DNA from: Clostridia bacterium
Lineage (GTDB): Bacteria; Bacillota; Clostridia; Peptostreptococcales; Anaerovoracaceae
Length of the DNA: 55,128 nucleotides
Reading direction: 5' to 3'
NCBI GenBank assembly: GCA_024403185.1
Contig: JAKSSG010000007.1
Coordinates: forward strand, 1-55,128
Of the stretch, positions 8,776 to 18,698 are shown one piece after another. Position numbers and translations under genes: made by a program. Numbering within the stretch: the stretch's first letter is position 1; each line of letters opens with the position of its first letter. Below the pieces are notes generated by a model that was not told the DNA's origin, ran no database searches, and saw only the letters and a list, made by a program, of their open reading frames with translations.

Positions 8776-8804
8776 AACATACCACAGAAAATTGCGCCCG
8801 TCAA
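8776..8804 (-). promoter_or_regulatory. Sigma-A promoter of the pyr operon
   Basis: TTGACG (8804-8799) and TATGTT (8781-8776) on the minus strand are separated by exactly 17 bp and match the consensus well. The transcript would start near 8769 and leave a leader of only about 20 nt, too short for a PyrR-type attenuator. Confidence 0.65.
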
Positions 8805-8825
8805 TAGGATAAAGATATGTCAGAA

Positions 8826-8864
8826 TACTTTTTCTTATCTGCTCGTATTTTTTCTCATCTGCTC
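8826..8864. repeat. Tandem 19-bp duplication at the end of fic
   Basis: Two copies (8826-8844 and 8846-8864) differ at two positions and are offset by 20 bp. The right copy contains the fic stop codon TGA; the left copy has TAA at the same place. This looks like a small local duplication of the 3' end of the gene. Confidence 0.6.
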
Positions 8865-10006
8865 AGGATTTCGAGATATTCAGAGTAAACAAATCGTCGA
8901 TTTCGCTTTGGCCGTCTGCCCTCATCTGCAAGCCTGAGAATGCCCACCTGCTGAAGCTTGCGAATATGTGCCTGCGCGGTGTTGTAGCTTATTCCCAGAT
9001 CCTTTGCCGTTATTCCCACATCGATAATCGGGTGACTGCAAAGATACTCATGCAGCCTGCCGGGTCCCTTTCCTGCTTCCTTTGCCTTCTGTCTGTCGCG
9101 ACTGCACATTTCATTCAGCTGACGGATTTTCGCCAGGCTGTCCCCGGCGCTTTCCGAAACGCAGCGTAGAAAGAATTTTATCCACTGTTCATAGTCCCCC
9201 TTTTCTCTGACCAGTGCAAGGCGGTCATAGTATTCGGTCTGGTTCTGTTTCAGGTAATATGAAGGATATATCACCGGTGCCTTCAGCATTTCTGTGTCCA
9301 TGAGATAAAGAACTATAATCATCCTTCCCAGCCTGCCGTTGCCGTCAAGAAATGGATGGATCGTTTCAAACTGATAGTGTATAAGTCCCGCAGCAATCAG
9401 AGGGTATCCCGCCCTCCTGTCATTCATGTATTTTTCCAGATCGGACATGGCCTTCTTCATGTCCTCTACGCACGGCGGTATGTAGCGGGCCGTTTCAATA
9501 GTTGACCCTGCTCCGCCCAGCCAGTTCTGACTGCGTCTGAATCTGCCCGGGCTTTTGTGCTGCCCGCGTACTCCCGTCATCAGCTCCCTGTGCACCTCTC
9601 TGAGAAGCCTTGATGAAAGGGGCAGAGTTTCCAGCCTGTTTATTCCATAGTTCAGTGCGCGAGTATAATTGACAACCTCCTCCACGTCGGCGTTGGCATT
9701 CGTTTCGAGGGCCGGGTCCAGAATATCTTCCAGCGTCGCCTGTGTCCCTTCAATCTGCGAGGACCTCATTGCCTCCTGCCTGACAAACATTGAGATGAAC
9801 TGGTTCATGTCCGGTATCAGGTCTGCTATTTCATTCAGAGCCCTTACCCCGCTCGTAGCATCAAGCAGCAGTCCTATCATTTCATCATCCATCTGCAGCT
9901 CCGGTGCAGGCGGCAGTGCCGCAGGCACAAAAGCCCTGTATTCTGTCTGCTTTCCTGCATTAATTTTTCTGTATGATCCCGCTCTGTTTTTTACCGTTCT
10001 TTTCAT
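8855..10006 (-). CDS. Fic-domain protein with C-terminal winged helix
   Basis: This 383-aa protein has the Fic catalytic motif HPFLDGNGRLGR at residues 217-228 and, before it, the inhibitory-helix motif S-x-x-x-E-G at residues 82-87 (SSQIEG), so it is a self-inhibited Fic enzyme of the class with an N-terminal inhibitory helix. Such enzymes transfer AMP or another nucleotide monophosphate to target proteins. Residues from about 315 form a winged-helix-like tail (DLGISYNTAQAHIRKLQQVGILR), suggesting DNA binding. It lies alone between the pur and pyr operons. A 15-bp palindrome overlaps its probable promoter, so autoregulation is likely. Target unknown. Confidence 0.88.
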   Translation of the reverse strand: MKRTVKNRAGSYRKINAGKQTEYRAFVPAALPPAPELQMDDEMIGLLLDATSGVRALNEIADLIPDMNQFISMFVRQEAMRSSQIEGTQATLEDILDPALETNANADVEEVVNYTRALNYGINRLETLPLSSRLLREVHRELMTGVRGQHKSPGRFRRSQNWLGGAGSTIETARYIPPCVEDMKKAMSDLEKYMNDRRAGYPLIAAGLIHYQFETIHPFLDGNGRLGRMIIVLYLMDTEMLKAPVIYPSYYLKQNQTEYYDRLALVREKGDYEQWIKFFLRCVSESAGDSLAKIRQLNEMCSRDRQKAKEAGKGPGRLHEYLCSHPIIDVGITAKDLGISYNTAQAHIRKLQQVGILRLADEGRRPKRNRRFVYSEYLEILSR

Positions 10007-10033
10007 CTTTCATGTCCCCTTTTTACCCAAAAT

Positions 10034-10069
10034 AAAACTGAAATAAGGATATCACCTTATTTCAGTTTT
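10034..10069. promoter_or_regulatory. 15-bp perfect inverted repeat over the fic promoter; also terminator-like for pur
   Basis: AAAACTGAAATAAGG (10034-10048) and CCTTATTTCAGTTTT (10055-10069) are perfect arms with a 6-bp spacer. On the minus strand a promoter TTGCAA-17 bp-TATCCT overlaps it, with the -10 box falling in the spacer and right arm. A further TATTTCA half-site occurs upstream near 10080. As RNA from purL the repeat forms a strong hairpin followed by a T-rich stretch, so it may also end the pur transcript. Both roles are inferred. Confidence 0.65.
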
Positions 10070-10122
10070 TGCAATAATATTGAAATAGCATCCGGTCGCG
10101 TCTTAAGAATTAAACCGCCTTG

Positions 10123-13100
10123 TTATTTGAAGAATTTCACTGCCGATTCGAACATCTTCATGTCGTATCTGCCGTCCACGTTCTTATAGAGACCGTAGCC
10201 GGTTCTCTCGGCGTGACCCATCTTGCCGAAAATTCTGCCGTCCGGTGAAGTCATGCCTTCTATTGCAAAGGCAGACCCGTTCGGATTGAATCTTATGTCG
10301 CTGGTAGGTTTGCCGTCAAAGTCCACATACTGGGTCGCTATCTGTCCATTTTCCGCCAGTTCCTTAAGCAGCGCCTCATCTGCCAGGAGTCTTCCTTCAC
10401 CGTGTGAAACAGGAACTGTGAACACGTCGCCAACCTGTGTTCCTGCCAACCATGGCGATTTGTTTGAAGCCACTCTGATTCGAACGAGCCTTGACTGGTG
10501 TCTGCCGATTTCGTTAAGAGTCAGTGTCGGACAGCTTTCGTCCGTATCGATGATTTTGCCGTATGGAACCAGACCCAGCCTGATAAGTGCCTGGAAGCCG
10601 TTGCAGATTCCGCACATGAGTCCGCCGCGATTGTCCATGAGATCTGTAACCGCATCCTTTACAGCCGGATTCCTGAAGAAGGCTGTAATGAATTTCCCCG
10701 AACCATCAGGCTCATCTCCGCCGGAGAATCCGCCCGGAATGAATATCATCTGTGAGTCCTTCAGGGCTCCTGCAAACTCTTCAACAGACTGTGCTATCGC
10801 ATCAGCAGTCATGTTCCTTACCACCATGATCTGTGCCTCTGCACCGGCCGCTTCCACCGCGCGGGCCGAATCGAATTCGCAGTTTGTTCCAGGGAAGGCC
10901 GGAATAAGTACCTTTGGTTTCGCGGTCTTGATAACAGGAGCAACCCGTTCGTCCACCCTGTAATCCACGTCAGGAATTGTCTGCTCTGCCGTCTCAATGT
11001 TGCACGGATAAACAGACTCCAGCTTATCCTCATATATTTTCAGAAGTTCTGCCAGCTCTACTGACTCGTCGCCAAAGACGAGCTTCGGCTCTTCTGTTGT
11101 CTGTCCCAGTTCAATAACATTGAACCCCGTGGCAAGCTCTTTGTCCGCTTCACCTGCCAGCTCAAGAACGAATGAACCGTATGCATATCCGAAGATTCCT
11201 TCAAGACACACATCTCCGTATCTGAATCCGACCATGTTGCCGAAGCACATCTTCATGACAGCTTCAGCTACACCGCCCATTCCCGGAACGTAAGCCGTGC
11301 AGATTTTTCCTGCGTCTCCCAGAGCCTTGACCGTTTCGAAATTCTGCTTCAGGGAATCCGTGGTCGGAAGACCGTCTTCGTCAAGCTCAGGAAGCAGGAT
11401 TACAACTCTGTGTCCTGCGCCCTTGAATTCGTCTGTAATGATGTCATCTACATCGGCGGTTGTAACCGCGAAGGAAACAAGTGTCGGCGGAACGTCTATA
11501 TCTTCAAATGATCCGCTCATGGAATCCTTGCCGCCTATGGCTGCAACCTCCAGTCCCATCTGTGCCTTCAGTGCACCGAGAAGTGCCGAGAAAGGCTTGC
11601 CCCATCTGGATGGATCCTTGCCCAACTTCTCAAAGAACTCCTGGAAGCTGAGGTATGCAGCCTCTCTGCCGCCACCTGCAGCTATGAGCTTGCACATCGA
11701 ATCGGCAACAGCCAGGTATGCTCCGTGATACGGGCTCTTCTCTGATATGAATGGGTTGTATCCCCAGGACATGATTGAACATGTTCTGGATGTACTGTCC
11801 GCAACTGATATCTTCTGAACCATGGACTGAGCCGGTGTCATCTGGTACTTGCCGCCAAACGGCATTACAACCGTGCCCGCTCCTATGGTTGAGTCAAACT
11901 TCTCGGACAGTCCCTTCTGTGAGCAGATGTTAAGGTCATCAGCAAGAGCCTTTGACTTTTCTGCAAAACCAGCCCCTGCCGGCATTTCCTTAAGCAGCGC
12001 GTCTGCCTTTGCATCTGCCGCTTCCACGGTAATGTGCTTCTGGGCTCCGTTTGAATCCAGGAACTCTCGTGAAATGTCTACTATTGTATTGCCCTGCCAG
12101 TGCATTACCAGGCGCAGGCTCTCTGTTACTGTTGCTACGACTGTTGCTTCCAGATTTTCGTCTGATGCCAGCTGGAAGAAACGCTCCCTGTCAGCAGCCG
12201 CGATTACGACTGCCATTCTTTCCTGGGATTCGCTGATTGCCAGCTCTGTTCCGTCAAGGCCCTCATACTTCTTCGGCACTACATCCAGGTTGATGTCCAG
12301 GCCGTCGGCCAGCTCACCGATTGCTACAGAAACGCCGCCTGCGCCGAAGTCGTTGCAACGCTTAATCATACGGGAAGCTTCACCGTTTCTGAAGAGTCTC
12401 TGCAGCTTTCTTTCTTCAGGAGCATTGCCCTTCTGAACCTCTGCCCCGCAGGTCTCCAGGGAGCTTACGTCGTGAGCCTTGGATGAGCCTGTAGCTCCGC
12501 CGCAGCCGTCACGTCCCGTCTTGCCGCCGAGAAGAATTATGATGTCTCCCGGCTCCGGTCTTTCGCGAACAACATTGGCTGCAGGTGCTGCGCCGACTAC
12601 TGCTCCAAGCTCCATTCTCTTGGCTGCATAACCATCGTGGTAGATTTCCTGTACCAGACCCGTTGCCACGCCGATCTGGTTTCCGTAGGATGAGTAGCCG
12701 TCAGCTGCCGAGGTGACCAGTTTTCTCTGAGGGAGCTTTCCCTTCATTGTCTGGTCAAGGGGCCTGAGCGGATCTGCCGCTCCCGTGATTCTCATTGCTG
12801 TATATACATAGGCTCTTCCCGAAAGAGGGTCTCTGATCGCACCGCCTATGCATGTTGCGGCACCGCCGAAAGGCTCGATTTCCGTCGGGTGATTGTGGGT
12901 TTCGTTCTTGAAGAGCAAAAGCCAGTCTTCGTCTTTGCCGTCTATGTTCGCCTTGATCTTGACAGTGCAGGCATTGATTTCCTCCGACTCGTCAAGGCCT
13001 TCCATCTTGCCTTCAGCCTTCAGTGCTTTGGCTGCGATGGTGCCGATGTCCATGAGGGTAATCGGCTTGGTTCTTCCAAGCTTTTCCCTGATTGCCAGAT

Positions 13101-13863
13101 ATTCGTCGTAGGCCTTCTGAACCGTTTCATCTTCAAACTTCACGCTGTCTATGACGGTGTTGAAGGTTGTATGTCTGCAGTGATCGGACCAGTAGGTGTC
13201 GATCATCTTGATTTCCGTAATCGTAGGAACTCGTCCTTCTTTTCTGAAGTAGTCCTGACATACGCAGATGTCATCGTAGTCCATTGCCAGACCATTGTCT
13301 GCGATGAAGGCCCTGAGTGCCGCTTCATCCATTTCGTTGAAGCCTTCAACTGAAGCAACCCTTTCCGGAATGTCGTAAACGGTCTTCAGAGTCGCCGGCA
13401 TTTCAAGAGAGGCTTCCCTCATCTCAACCGGATTGATTACATGTGTTTTGATTGCTCCCATGTCCTGCGGGCTCAGTCCGCCCTCCAGCAGATAAACCTT
13501 CGCACATTTTACGAGAGGTCTTTCCTTCTGTGAAATGATCTGTATGCACTGTGCCGCGGAGTCAGCTCTCTGGTCATACTGTCCGGGCAGAGCTTCAACT
13601 GCGAAAATCTGCCAGCCCTCCACTCCGAATTCGTCCGCCTTTGCACCTGTTGTCCTGTAAACCAGGTCAACCTGCGGCTCCGAGAAAACGCTGCCGATGC
13701 ACTCTTCGAAGAGGGCCTCGTCAATGTCTTCAACATCATATCTGTTCAGAACTCTCACGCTCTTTAGGGCGTCAATTCCAAGGAAGGTTTTCACCTCGGA
13801 AAGCAGTCCCTTCGCCTCGTTTGCTACCGCTTCTTTTTTCTCGACAAATACTCTGTAAACCAT
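10123..13863 (-). CDS. purL: Phosphoribosylformylglycinamidine synthase, single-chain PurL
   Basis: This 1246-aa enzyme converts FGAR to FGAM using ATP and glutamine. It is the large single-chain form: an N-terminal PurS-like segment, a linker (MIDTYWSDHCRHTTFNT), two synthetase halves (LFKNETHNHPTEIEPFGGA; GGKDSMSGSF) and a C-terminal glutaminase with the nucleophile in GGLMCGICNGFQALIRLG. Start at 13863 (MVYRVF) follows AAAGGA by six bases and the purD stop by one; 21 upstream codons in frame lie inside purD. It is the last gene of the pur operon. The glutaminase here is intact, unlike that of PurF. Confidence 0.94.
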   Translation of the reverse strand: MVYRVFVEKKEAVANEAKGLLSEVKTFLGIDALKSVRVLNRYDVEDIDEALFEECIGSVFSEPQVDLVYRTTGAKADEFGVEGWQIFAVEALPGQYDQRADSAAQCIQIISQKERPLVKCAKVYLLEGGLSPQDMGAIKTHVINPVEMREASLEMPATLKTVYDIPERVASVEGFNEMDEAALRAFIADNGLAMDYDDICVCQDYFRKEGRVPTITEIKMIDTYWSDHCRHTTFNTVIDSVKFEDETVQKAYDEYLAIREKLGRTKPITLMDIGTIAAKALKAEGKMEGLDESEEINACTVKIKANIDGKDEDWLLLFKNETHNHPTEIEPFGGAATCIGGAIRDPLSGRAYVYTAMRITGAADPLRPLDQTMKGKLPQRKLVTSAADGYSSYGNQIGVATGLVQEIYHDGYAAKRMELGAVVGAAPAANVVRERPEPGDIIILLGGKTGRDGCGGATGSSKAHDVSSLETCGAEVQKGNAPEERKLQRLFRNGEASRMIKRCNDFGAGGVSVAIGELADGLDINLDVVPKKYEGLDGTELAISESQERMAVVIAAADRERFFQLASDENLEATVVATVTESLRLVMHWQGNTIVDISREFLDSNGAQKHITVEAADAKADALLKEMPAGAGFAEKSKALADDLNICSQKGLSEKFDSTIGAGTVVMPFGGKYQMTPAQSMVQKISVADSTSRTCSIMSWGYNPFISEKSPYHGAYLAVADSMCKLIAAGGGREAAYLSFQEFFEKLGKDPSRWGKPFSALLGALKAQMGLEVAAIGGKDSMSGSFEDIDVPPTLVSFAVTTADVDDIITDEFKGAGHRVVILLPELDEDGLPTTDSLKQNFETVKALGDAGKICTAYVPGMGGVAEAVMKMCFGNMVGFRYGDVCLEGIFGYAYGSFVLELAGEADKELATGFNVIELGQTTEEPKLVFGDESVELAELLKIYEDKLESVYPCNIETAEQTIPDVDYRVDERVAPVIKTAKPKVLIPAFPGTNCEFDSARAVEAAGAEAQIMVVRNMTADAIAQSVEEFAGALKDSQMIFIPGGFSGGDEPDGSGKFITAFFRNPAVKDAVTDLMDNRGGLMCGICNGFQALIRLGLVPYGKIIDTDESCPTLTLNEIGRHQSRLVRIRVASNKSPWLAGTQVGDVFTVPVSHGEGRLLADEALLKELAENGQIATQYVDFDGKPTSDIRFNPNGSAFAIEGMTSPDGRIFGKMGHAERTGYGLYKNVDGRYDMKMFESAVKFFK

Positions 13864-13864
13864 G

Positions 13865-15136
13865 CTAGTTCCTTTCTGCCTCAAGCGCTCTCTTTCCGAT
13901 ATCTGTTCTGTAATATGCTTTTTCAAAACTGATTTTCTTCACGTTTTCGTATGCCGCATCTATGGCCTCTGCCAGAGTCGGTGCAACGGATGTGACTCCC
14001 ATGACTCTTCCTCCGGAAGTCTTCAGCACGTCATCCTGAAGCGCCGCTCCCGCCACAAAGACCTCGGTGTTTTCATCCATCTCACCCATGGTGATCTCGC
14101 AGCCCTTCTCGTAGCTGCCCGGATATCCGCCCGATGCGATTACAACGCAGCATGCGCATTTGTCCGCAAACTTTACAGGCACTTCCGAAAGTCTGCCATC
14201 GGTTACGGCTTCCATAATTTCCAGAAGATCGCTTTCAAGCAAAGGCAGGACTACCTGTGTTTCAGGATCTCCGAATCTGCAGTTGTATTCGATTACCTTC
14301 GGTCCGTCCGCTGTAATCACCAGACCGAAGTAGAGGCAGCCCCTGAAGGTTCTTCCCTCTGCATTCATTGCCTCGATTGTAGGAAGGAAGATCTCCTTCA
14401 TGCAGCGCTCTGCAACTTCTTCTGTATAATACGGATTCGGCGCAACGGTTCCCATTCCTCCGGTGTTGAGACCTTTGTCTCCGTCCAGGGCCCGCTTGTG
14501 GTCCTGGGATGAAACCATTGGAACAACCGTCCTGCCGTCTGTAAATGACAGAACTGATACTTCCGGTCCTGTCAGGAATTCTTCTATAACAATTTTAGTT
14601 CCGCTGTCGCCGAACTTCCTGTCTTCCATCATGGAGTGAACTGCCGCTTCAGCCTCTTCTCTCGTCTCAGCAATCACGACGCCCTTGCCCAGAGCCAGAC
14701 CGTCAGCCTTGATTACAACCGGAATCGGTGAAGTCTTCAGATATTCCAGGGCAGCCTTTGGCTCTTCGAAAACCTCATATGCTGCTGTCGGAATCCCGTA
14801 CTTCTTCATGAGATTCTTCGAAAAGATTTTGCTGGCTTCAATTACTGCGGCCTTTTTATCCGGTCCGAAGGCTCTGATGCCAAGCGCATTAAGAGCGTCA
14901 ACTGCTCCCATTGCAAGAGGATCATCAGGTGCAACAACCGCATAGTCTATTGCCTTCGCTTTTGCAAATTCCACTATGCCTTCAATGTCCGTCGCTTTGA
15001 TGTCAACGCACTCCGCGTCGGATGCGATGCCGCCGTTTCCCGGCAGTGCGTAGATTGCCTCTGCCTTCGGATTCTTCGCAAGGCTCTTGATGATTGCATG
15101 TTCACGGCCGCCGCCGCCTACTACCATGATTTTCAT
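13865..15136 (-). CDS. purD: Phosphoribosylamine-glycine ligase (PurD)
   Basis: This 423-aa ATP-grasp enzyme joins phosphoribosylamine to glycine to give GAR. It begins KIMVVGGGGREHAIIKSLA and contains VIKADGLALGKGVVIAET and the metal-site block YFGLVITADGPKVIEYNCRF with GDPETQVVLPLL. A clear AAGGAG lies six bases before the ATG. It stands between purH' and purL with a one-base gap to purL. It uses the product of PurF directly, which matters because PurF here has an altered glutaminase domain. Confidence 0.95.
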   Translation of the reverse strand: MKIMVVGGGGREHAIIKSLAKNPKAEAIYALPGNGGIASDAECVDIKATDIEGIVEFAKAKAIDYAVVAPDDPLAMGAVDALNALGIRAFGPDKKAAVIEASKIFSKNLMKKYGIPTAAYEVFEEPKAALEYLKTSPIPVVIKADGLALGKGVVIAETREEAEAAVHSMMEDRKFGDSGTKIVIEEFLTGPEVSVLSFTDGRTVVPMVSSQDHKRALDGDKGLNTGGMGTVAPNPYYTEEVAERCMKEIFLPTIEAMNAEGRTFRGCLYFGLVITADGPKVIEYNCRFGDPETQVVLPLLESDLLEIMEAVTDGRLSEVPVKFADKCACCVVIASGGYPGSYEKGCEITMGEMDENTEVFVAGAALQDDVLKTSGGRVMGVTSVAPTLAEAIDAAYENVKKISFEKAYYRTDIGKRALEAERN

Positions 15137-15166
15137 TTCGTTCTCCTTAGTGGTGCCTGAGATTTT

Positions 15167-16351
15167 CTAGTGGTGGAAAAGTCTCACACCGTTGAATACC
15201 ATTACCATGCCGTGCCTGTCGGCTGCCTGAATTACATCATCGTCTCTTACCGAACCGCCCGGTTCAACGACATATTCAACGCCGCTCAGTGCTGCTCGCT
15301 CTATGCTGTCTCCAAACGGGAAGAATGCGTCAGATGCAAGAACCGCTCCTGTCTGCCCGTCAAGATATGCCCGCTTTTCTTCTTTGGTCAGCGGTTCAGG
15401 CTGAACGCTGAAATACTTCTGCCAGTTGCCCTCAGCGCATACATCCTCTTCGTATTCGTTGATGTATCCGTCAATTGCATTGTCTCTTACCGCTCTCGGA
15501 AGCTTATCCTTAAACGGCAGATTCAGAACCTTGTCGTGCATTCTCAGATACCAGGTGTCCGCCTTGTCGCCGGCAAGTCTGGTGCAGTGAATTCTCGACT
15601 GCTGCCCTGCGCCGATTCCGATGCACTGACCGTCCCTGGCAAAGCATACGGAATTTGACTGTGTGTATTTCAGGGCTATCATGGCGAGAACCAGGTCGTC
15701 CTTCTTATCTTCCGGCAGGTCTTTGTTTGCCGTTACGATATTCTCCATGAGAGTCCTGTCTATTTTAATGCTGTTATGTGTCTGCTCGAAATTCACTCCG
15801 AAGACCTGTCTGGTTTCCTGCTCTGCAGGTTCGTAATCCGGATCTATTTCAATTATGTTGTAGTTTCCGTTTTTCTTTCCGCTCAGCATTTCCAGCGCCT
15901 TCTCCGTAAATCCCGGAGCGATTACACCGTCGGAAACCTCGCGCTTTATTATCCGTGCCGTGGTCTCGTCACACACATCGGACAGTGCGATGAAGTCCCC
16001 GAAGGAACAGAGCCTGTCTGTGCCTCTTGCCCTGGCATAGGCACAGGCTATCGGCGAATCGTCAAGTCCGGCAATGTCGTCAACGAAGTAAGCCCTCTTC
16101 ATCTTTTCGCTGAGCGGTTTGCCGATTGCTGCCGATGTGGGACTGACGTGCTTGAATGATGTTGCTGCTGGCATTCCGGTGGCTGCCTTCAGTTCCTTAA
16201 CCAGCTGCCACGAATTGAAAGCGTCCAGGAAATTGATGTATCCCGGTCTGCCGTTGAGAATCTTAATAGGCAGCTCGCTTCCGTCTGCCATGTAAATCCT
16301 GGCCGTCTTCTGGTTCGGATTGCATCCGTACTTCAAAGTGAATTCGTTCAT
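15167..16351 (-). CDS. purH: Stand-alone AICAR formyltransferase (PurH C-terminal type)
   Basis: This 394-aa protein matches only the formyltransferase part of bifunctional PurH. It begins at the family's YGCNPNQKTARIYM block and holds the catalytic Lys-His pair in TSFKHVSPTSAAIG, plus GIGAGQQSRIHCTRLAG. The N-terminal MGS-like IMP cyclohydrolase domain of usual PurH is absent. It transfers a formyl group from 10-formyl-THF to AICAR to give FAICAR. The missing ring-closing step is supplied by the PurO-like half of the protein encoded immediately upstream, three bases away. Some databases will label it PurH; it should not be annotated as bifunctional. Confidence 0.9.
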   Translation of the reverse strand: MNEFTLKYGCNPNQKTARIYMADGSELPIKILNGRPGYINFLDAFNSWQLVKELKAATGMPAATSFKHVSPTSAAIGKPLSEKMKRAYFVDDIAGLDDSPIACAYARARGTDRLCSFGDFIALSDVCDETTARIIKREVSDGVIAPGFTEKALEMLSGKKNGNYNIIEIDPDYEPAEQETRQVFGVNFEQTHNSIKIDRTLMENIVTANKDLPEDKKDDLVLAMIALKYTQSNSVCFARDGQCIGIGAGQQSRIHCTRLAGDKADTWYLRMHDKVLNLPFKDKLPRAVRDNAIDGYINEYEEDVCAEGNWQKYFSVQPEPLTKEEKRAYLDGQTGAVLASDAFFPFGDSIERAALSGVEYVVEPGGSVRDDDVIQAADRHGMVMVFNGVRLFHH

Positions 16352-16353
16352 GT

Positions 16354-17691
16354 CTATTTCTCCATCTTGTTAATCAGTCTGTCTTCATATTCGCCGGTTA
16401 TGGCGTCTGTATATCTCACGTAGAGTGAGATTTTATTGTCTGCATTGAGGCCTGTCCAGAGCTTGTCTGTAAAGCAGTCAATGTCATCAGGAATGTCCAC
16501 TCTCTCCGGTTCTCCTGAAAAGGTCGGCAGCGGATCGCCGTCACATTCATAGGTGTGAATGAAGTGACCGAGTCCCGGTTCAGATTCATAATCGAAGGTA
16601 TATCTCGCTGTCTTTGTTCCCTCTCTGGTTGCGCTCTTCAGGATGCTCATTTTGTATTCGAAGTCCTTTTCGCCCAGCAGAATCATTCCGCTGATTCTCG
16701 GAGTCATGTTCGGAAAGTCCGGCTCAAAGGTTCTTGTCTTCAGCGCCTCTTCAAATGTTCCTCCGGCTTCGAGAGCTTCGTAGATTGTGTCGGTCTGATC
16801 GCCGTTGGTCACAATCAGCCTGTTCCCCGATTTGCGGATTGCCGCATATATTATGAGGGATGGATCTTCAACCTTTGATTCATCATAAGGACGTGTGAAG
16901 AGTTCATCGCCTTCCTTGACGAAAACTCTGTTTCTGCTGTTGTCGGATCTGCCCATTATGAAATATGCGCTGACTGCCTTTGCACCGTCGGCGGTTCTGC
17001 CAAGCACTATGCCTCGGCCAAGGTATGAATTGTCTTCGACGAGCTTGTCGATTCTTTCCTTATCGTAGCTTTCCATTTCTGCCGCCTTCTCCTTCATGAT
17101 TCTCTTTGATACGATTTCCGCAGCCTTCGGCAGTATCTGCCATTCGGCTTCTTCCATTACTCTCTTCTGCAGGACAGCCGGGTTGTCACCCTTCTTGACT
17201 CTTACAGGTTTCTGAAGAATGATTTTGCCACCGTCCGGAATTTCGTTTACATAGTGAACCGTCGCACCCGTAACCTTAACCCCATAGGCCAGTGCCTTCT
17301 CATGAACCTTGAGTCCGTAGCAGCCCTTGCCGCAAAAAGCGGGTATCAGTGATGGGTGCACATTAATGATTCGTCTCGGATATGCGTCAGTGAATTCCTT
17401 GCTTAGAATCTGCATAAAACCGGCAAGAACAATCAGTTCAATCCCGTTCTTTTCAAGCTCAGCTCTGATGCCTTCCTCGAAGGCCTTCTGGCTGCCTGCC
17501 ATTTTCTTTGTCACAACGGCCGTTTTGATGCCGGCGTTTTCGGCCCGCTTCAGACCGTGGGCAATTGAGTTGGATGAAATGACCATCTCAATGCTGCCGT
17601 GTCTTAAGAGCCCGCTCTTCTGTGCATCAATCAGGGCCTGCAGGTTCGTTCCGTTTCCGGAAATGAGAACCGCGATCTTTGTCTTTACCAT
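16354..17691 (-). CDS. purN: Fusion of GAR formyltransferase (PurN) and archaeal-type IMP cyclohydrolase (PurO)
   Basis: This 445-aa protein is two enzymes in one chain. Residues 1 to about 205 are PurN, with the start [19 protein letters not shown], the catalytic block [18 protein letters not shown] and the aspartate in [10 protein letters not shown]. Residues from about 210 match the PurO-type IMP cyclohydrolase: [45 protein letters not shown] and [11 protein letters not shown]. It would thus carry out step 3 of the pathway and the last ring closure to IMP. Its start overlaps the purM stop by seven bases. It complements the neighbouring AICAR formyltransferase, which lacks a cyclohydrolase domain. 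Confidence 0.88.
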   Translation of the reverse strand: MVKTKIAVLISGNGTNLQALIDAQKSGLLRHGSIEMVISSNSIAHGLKRAENAGIKTAVVTKKMAGSQKAFEEGIRAELEKNGIELIVLAGFMQILSKEFTDAYPRRIINVHPSLIPAFCGKGCYGLKVHEKALAYGVKVTGATVHYVNEIPDGGKIILQKPVRVKKGDNPAVLQKRVMEEAEWQILPKAAEIVSKRIMKEKAAEMESYDKERIDKLVEDNSYLGRGIVLGRTADGAKAVSAYFIMGRSDNSRNRVFVKEGDELFTRPYDESKVEDPSLIIYAAIRKSGNRLIVTNGDQTDTIYEALEAGGTFEEALKTRTFEPDFPNMTPRISGMILLGEKDFEYKMSILKSATREGTKTARYTFDYESEPGLGHFIHTYECDGDPLPTFSGEPERVDIPDDIDCFTDKLWTGLNADNKISLYVRYTDAITGEYEDRLINKMEK

Positions 17692-18695
17692 AGGATTACT
17701 CCTTCGTCACCATCAACGACTTCTCCGAGAACGTAAGCCTCTTCGCCGTTCTCATGCAAAACCGGGATAGCCCGGTCTGCATCCTTTTTATCTACTATGC
17801 ATATCATGCCCACACCCATGTTGAATGTGTTGAACATGTCTCTTTCTGAAATGTTTCCTGCCTTTGCAATCTGATCAAATACAGGAAGAATCCTGACGTC
17901 GTCCTTCTTTATCTTCGCAGTCAGTCCGTCAGGAAGGCTTCGCGGAATGTTTTCGTAGAAACCGCCGCCCGTAATGTGAGCGACCGACTTGACATCCACA
18001 GCCTCCATGAGAGCCAGAACCGGTCTGACGTATATCTTTGTCGGAGTGAGCAGAGTGCTTACCAGATCTCTGTCGGCTTTTTCAATGTCGAACACCTTTC
18101 GCACCAGTGAAAAGCCGTTTGAGTGAACTCCGCTTGAAGGCAGTGCGATGATTACGTCACCCGCCTTCACGTTCCTCTTGTCCAGCATCTTTTCCTTGTC
18201 AACCATGCCAACTGCGAATCCTGCCAGGTCGTATTCGTCCTCAGGATAGAATCCCGGCATCTCTGCTGTCTCTCCGCCTATGAGTGCAGCGCCCGACTGG
18301 ACACAACCCTCGGCAACGCCCTTGACAATCTCCGCGATTCGTTCCGGAACGTTCTTGCCGCAGGCAATGTAGTCCAGGAAGAAGAGCGGCTTTGCTCCCA
18401 CGCAGATAATATCGTTCACGCACATGGCAACGCAGTCGATGCCTATTGTATCGTGTTTATCCAGTTCAAAAGCAAGCTTCAGCTTGGTTCCGACTCCGTC
18501 AGTTCCGCTTACCAGAACAGGCTGGCTTACGCCTCCCATGTCCGGTGCGAAGAGTCCGCCGAAACCGCCAACATCGGACATTACTCCCGAGGTGTTCGTT
18601 TTCGCAACGTGCTCCTTCATTAACTGCACTGCCCTGTATCCGGCTGTAATGTCCACGCCTGATGCTGCATAAGCATCGGATTTAGAATTCTTCAT
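17685..18695 (-). CDS. purM: Phosphoribosylformylglycinamidine cyclo-ligase (PurM)
   Basis: This 336-aa enzyme closes FGAM to AIR using ATP. Family blocks are [50 protein letters not shown] and the glycine-rich [16 protein letters not shown]. Length is normal. The ATG lies three bases past the purF stop and its own stop overlaps the start of purN/purO. Expected to work as a cytosolic dimer; nothing unusual is seen. Confidence 0.95.
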   Translation of the reverse strand: MKNSKSDAYAASGVDITAGYRAVQLMKEHVAKTNTSGVMSDVGGFGGLFAPDMGGVSQPVLVSGTDGVGTKLKLAFELDKHDTIGIDCVAMCVNDIICVGAKPLFFLDYIACGKNVPERIAEIVKGVAEGCVQSGAALIGGETAEMPGFYPEDEYDLAGFAVGMVDKEKMLDKRNVKAGDVIIALPSSGVHSNGFSLVRKVFDIEKADRDLVSTLLTPTKIYVRPVLALMEAVDVKSVAHITGGGFYENIPRSLPDGLTAKIKKDDVRILPVFDQIAKAGNISERDMFNTFNMGVGMICIVDKKDADRAIPVLHENGEEAYVLGEVVDGDEGVILW

Positions 18696-18698
18696 GTC

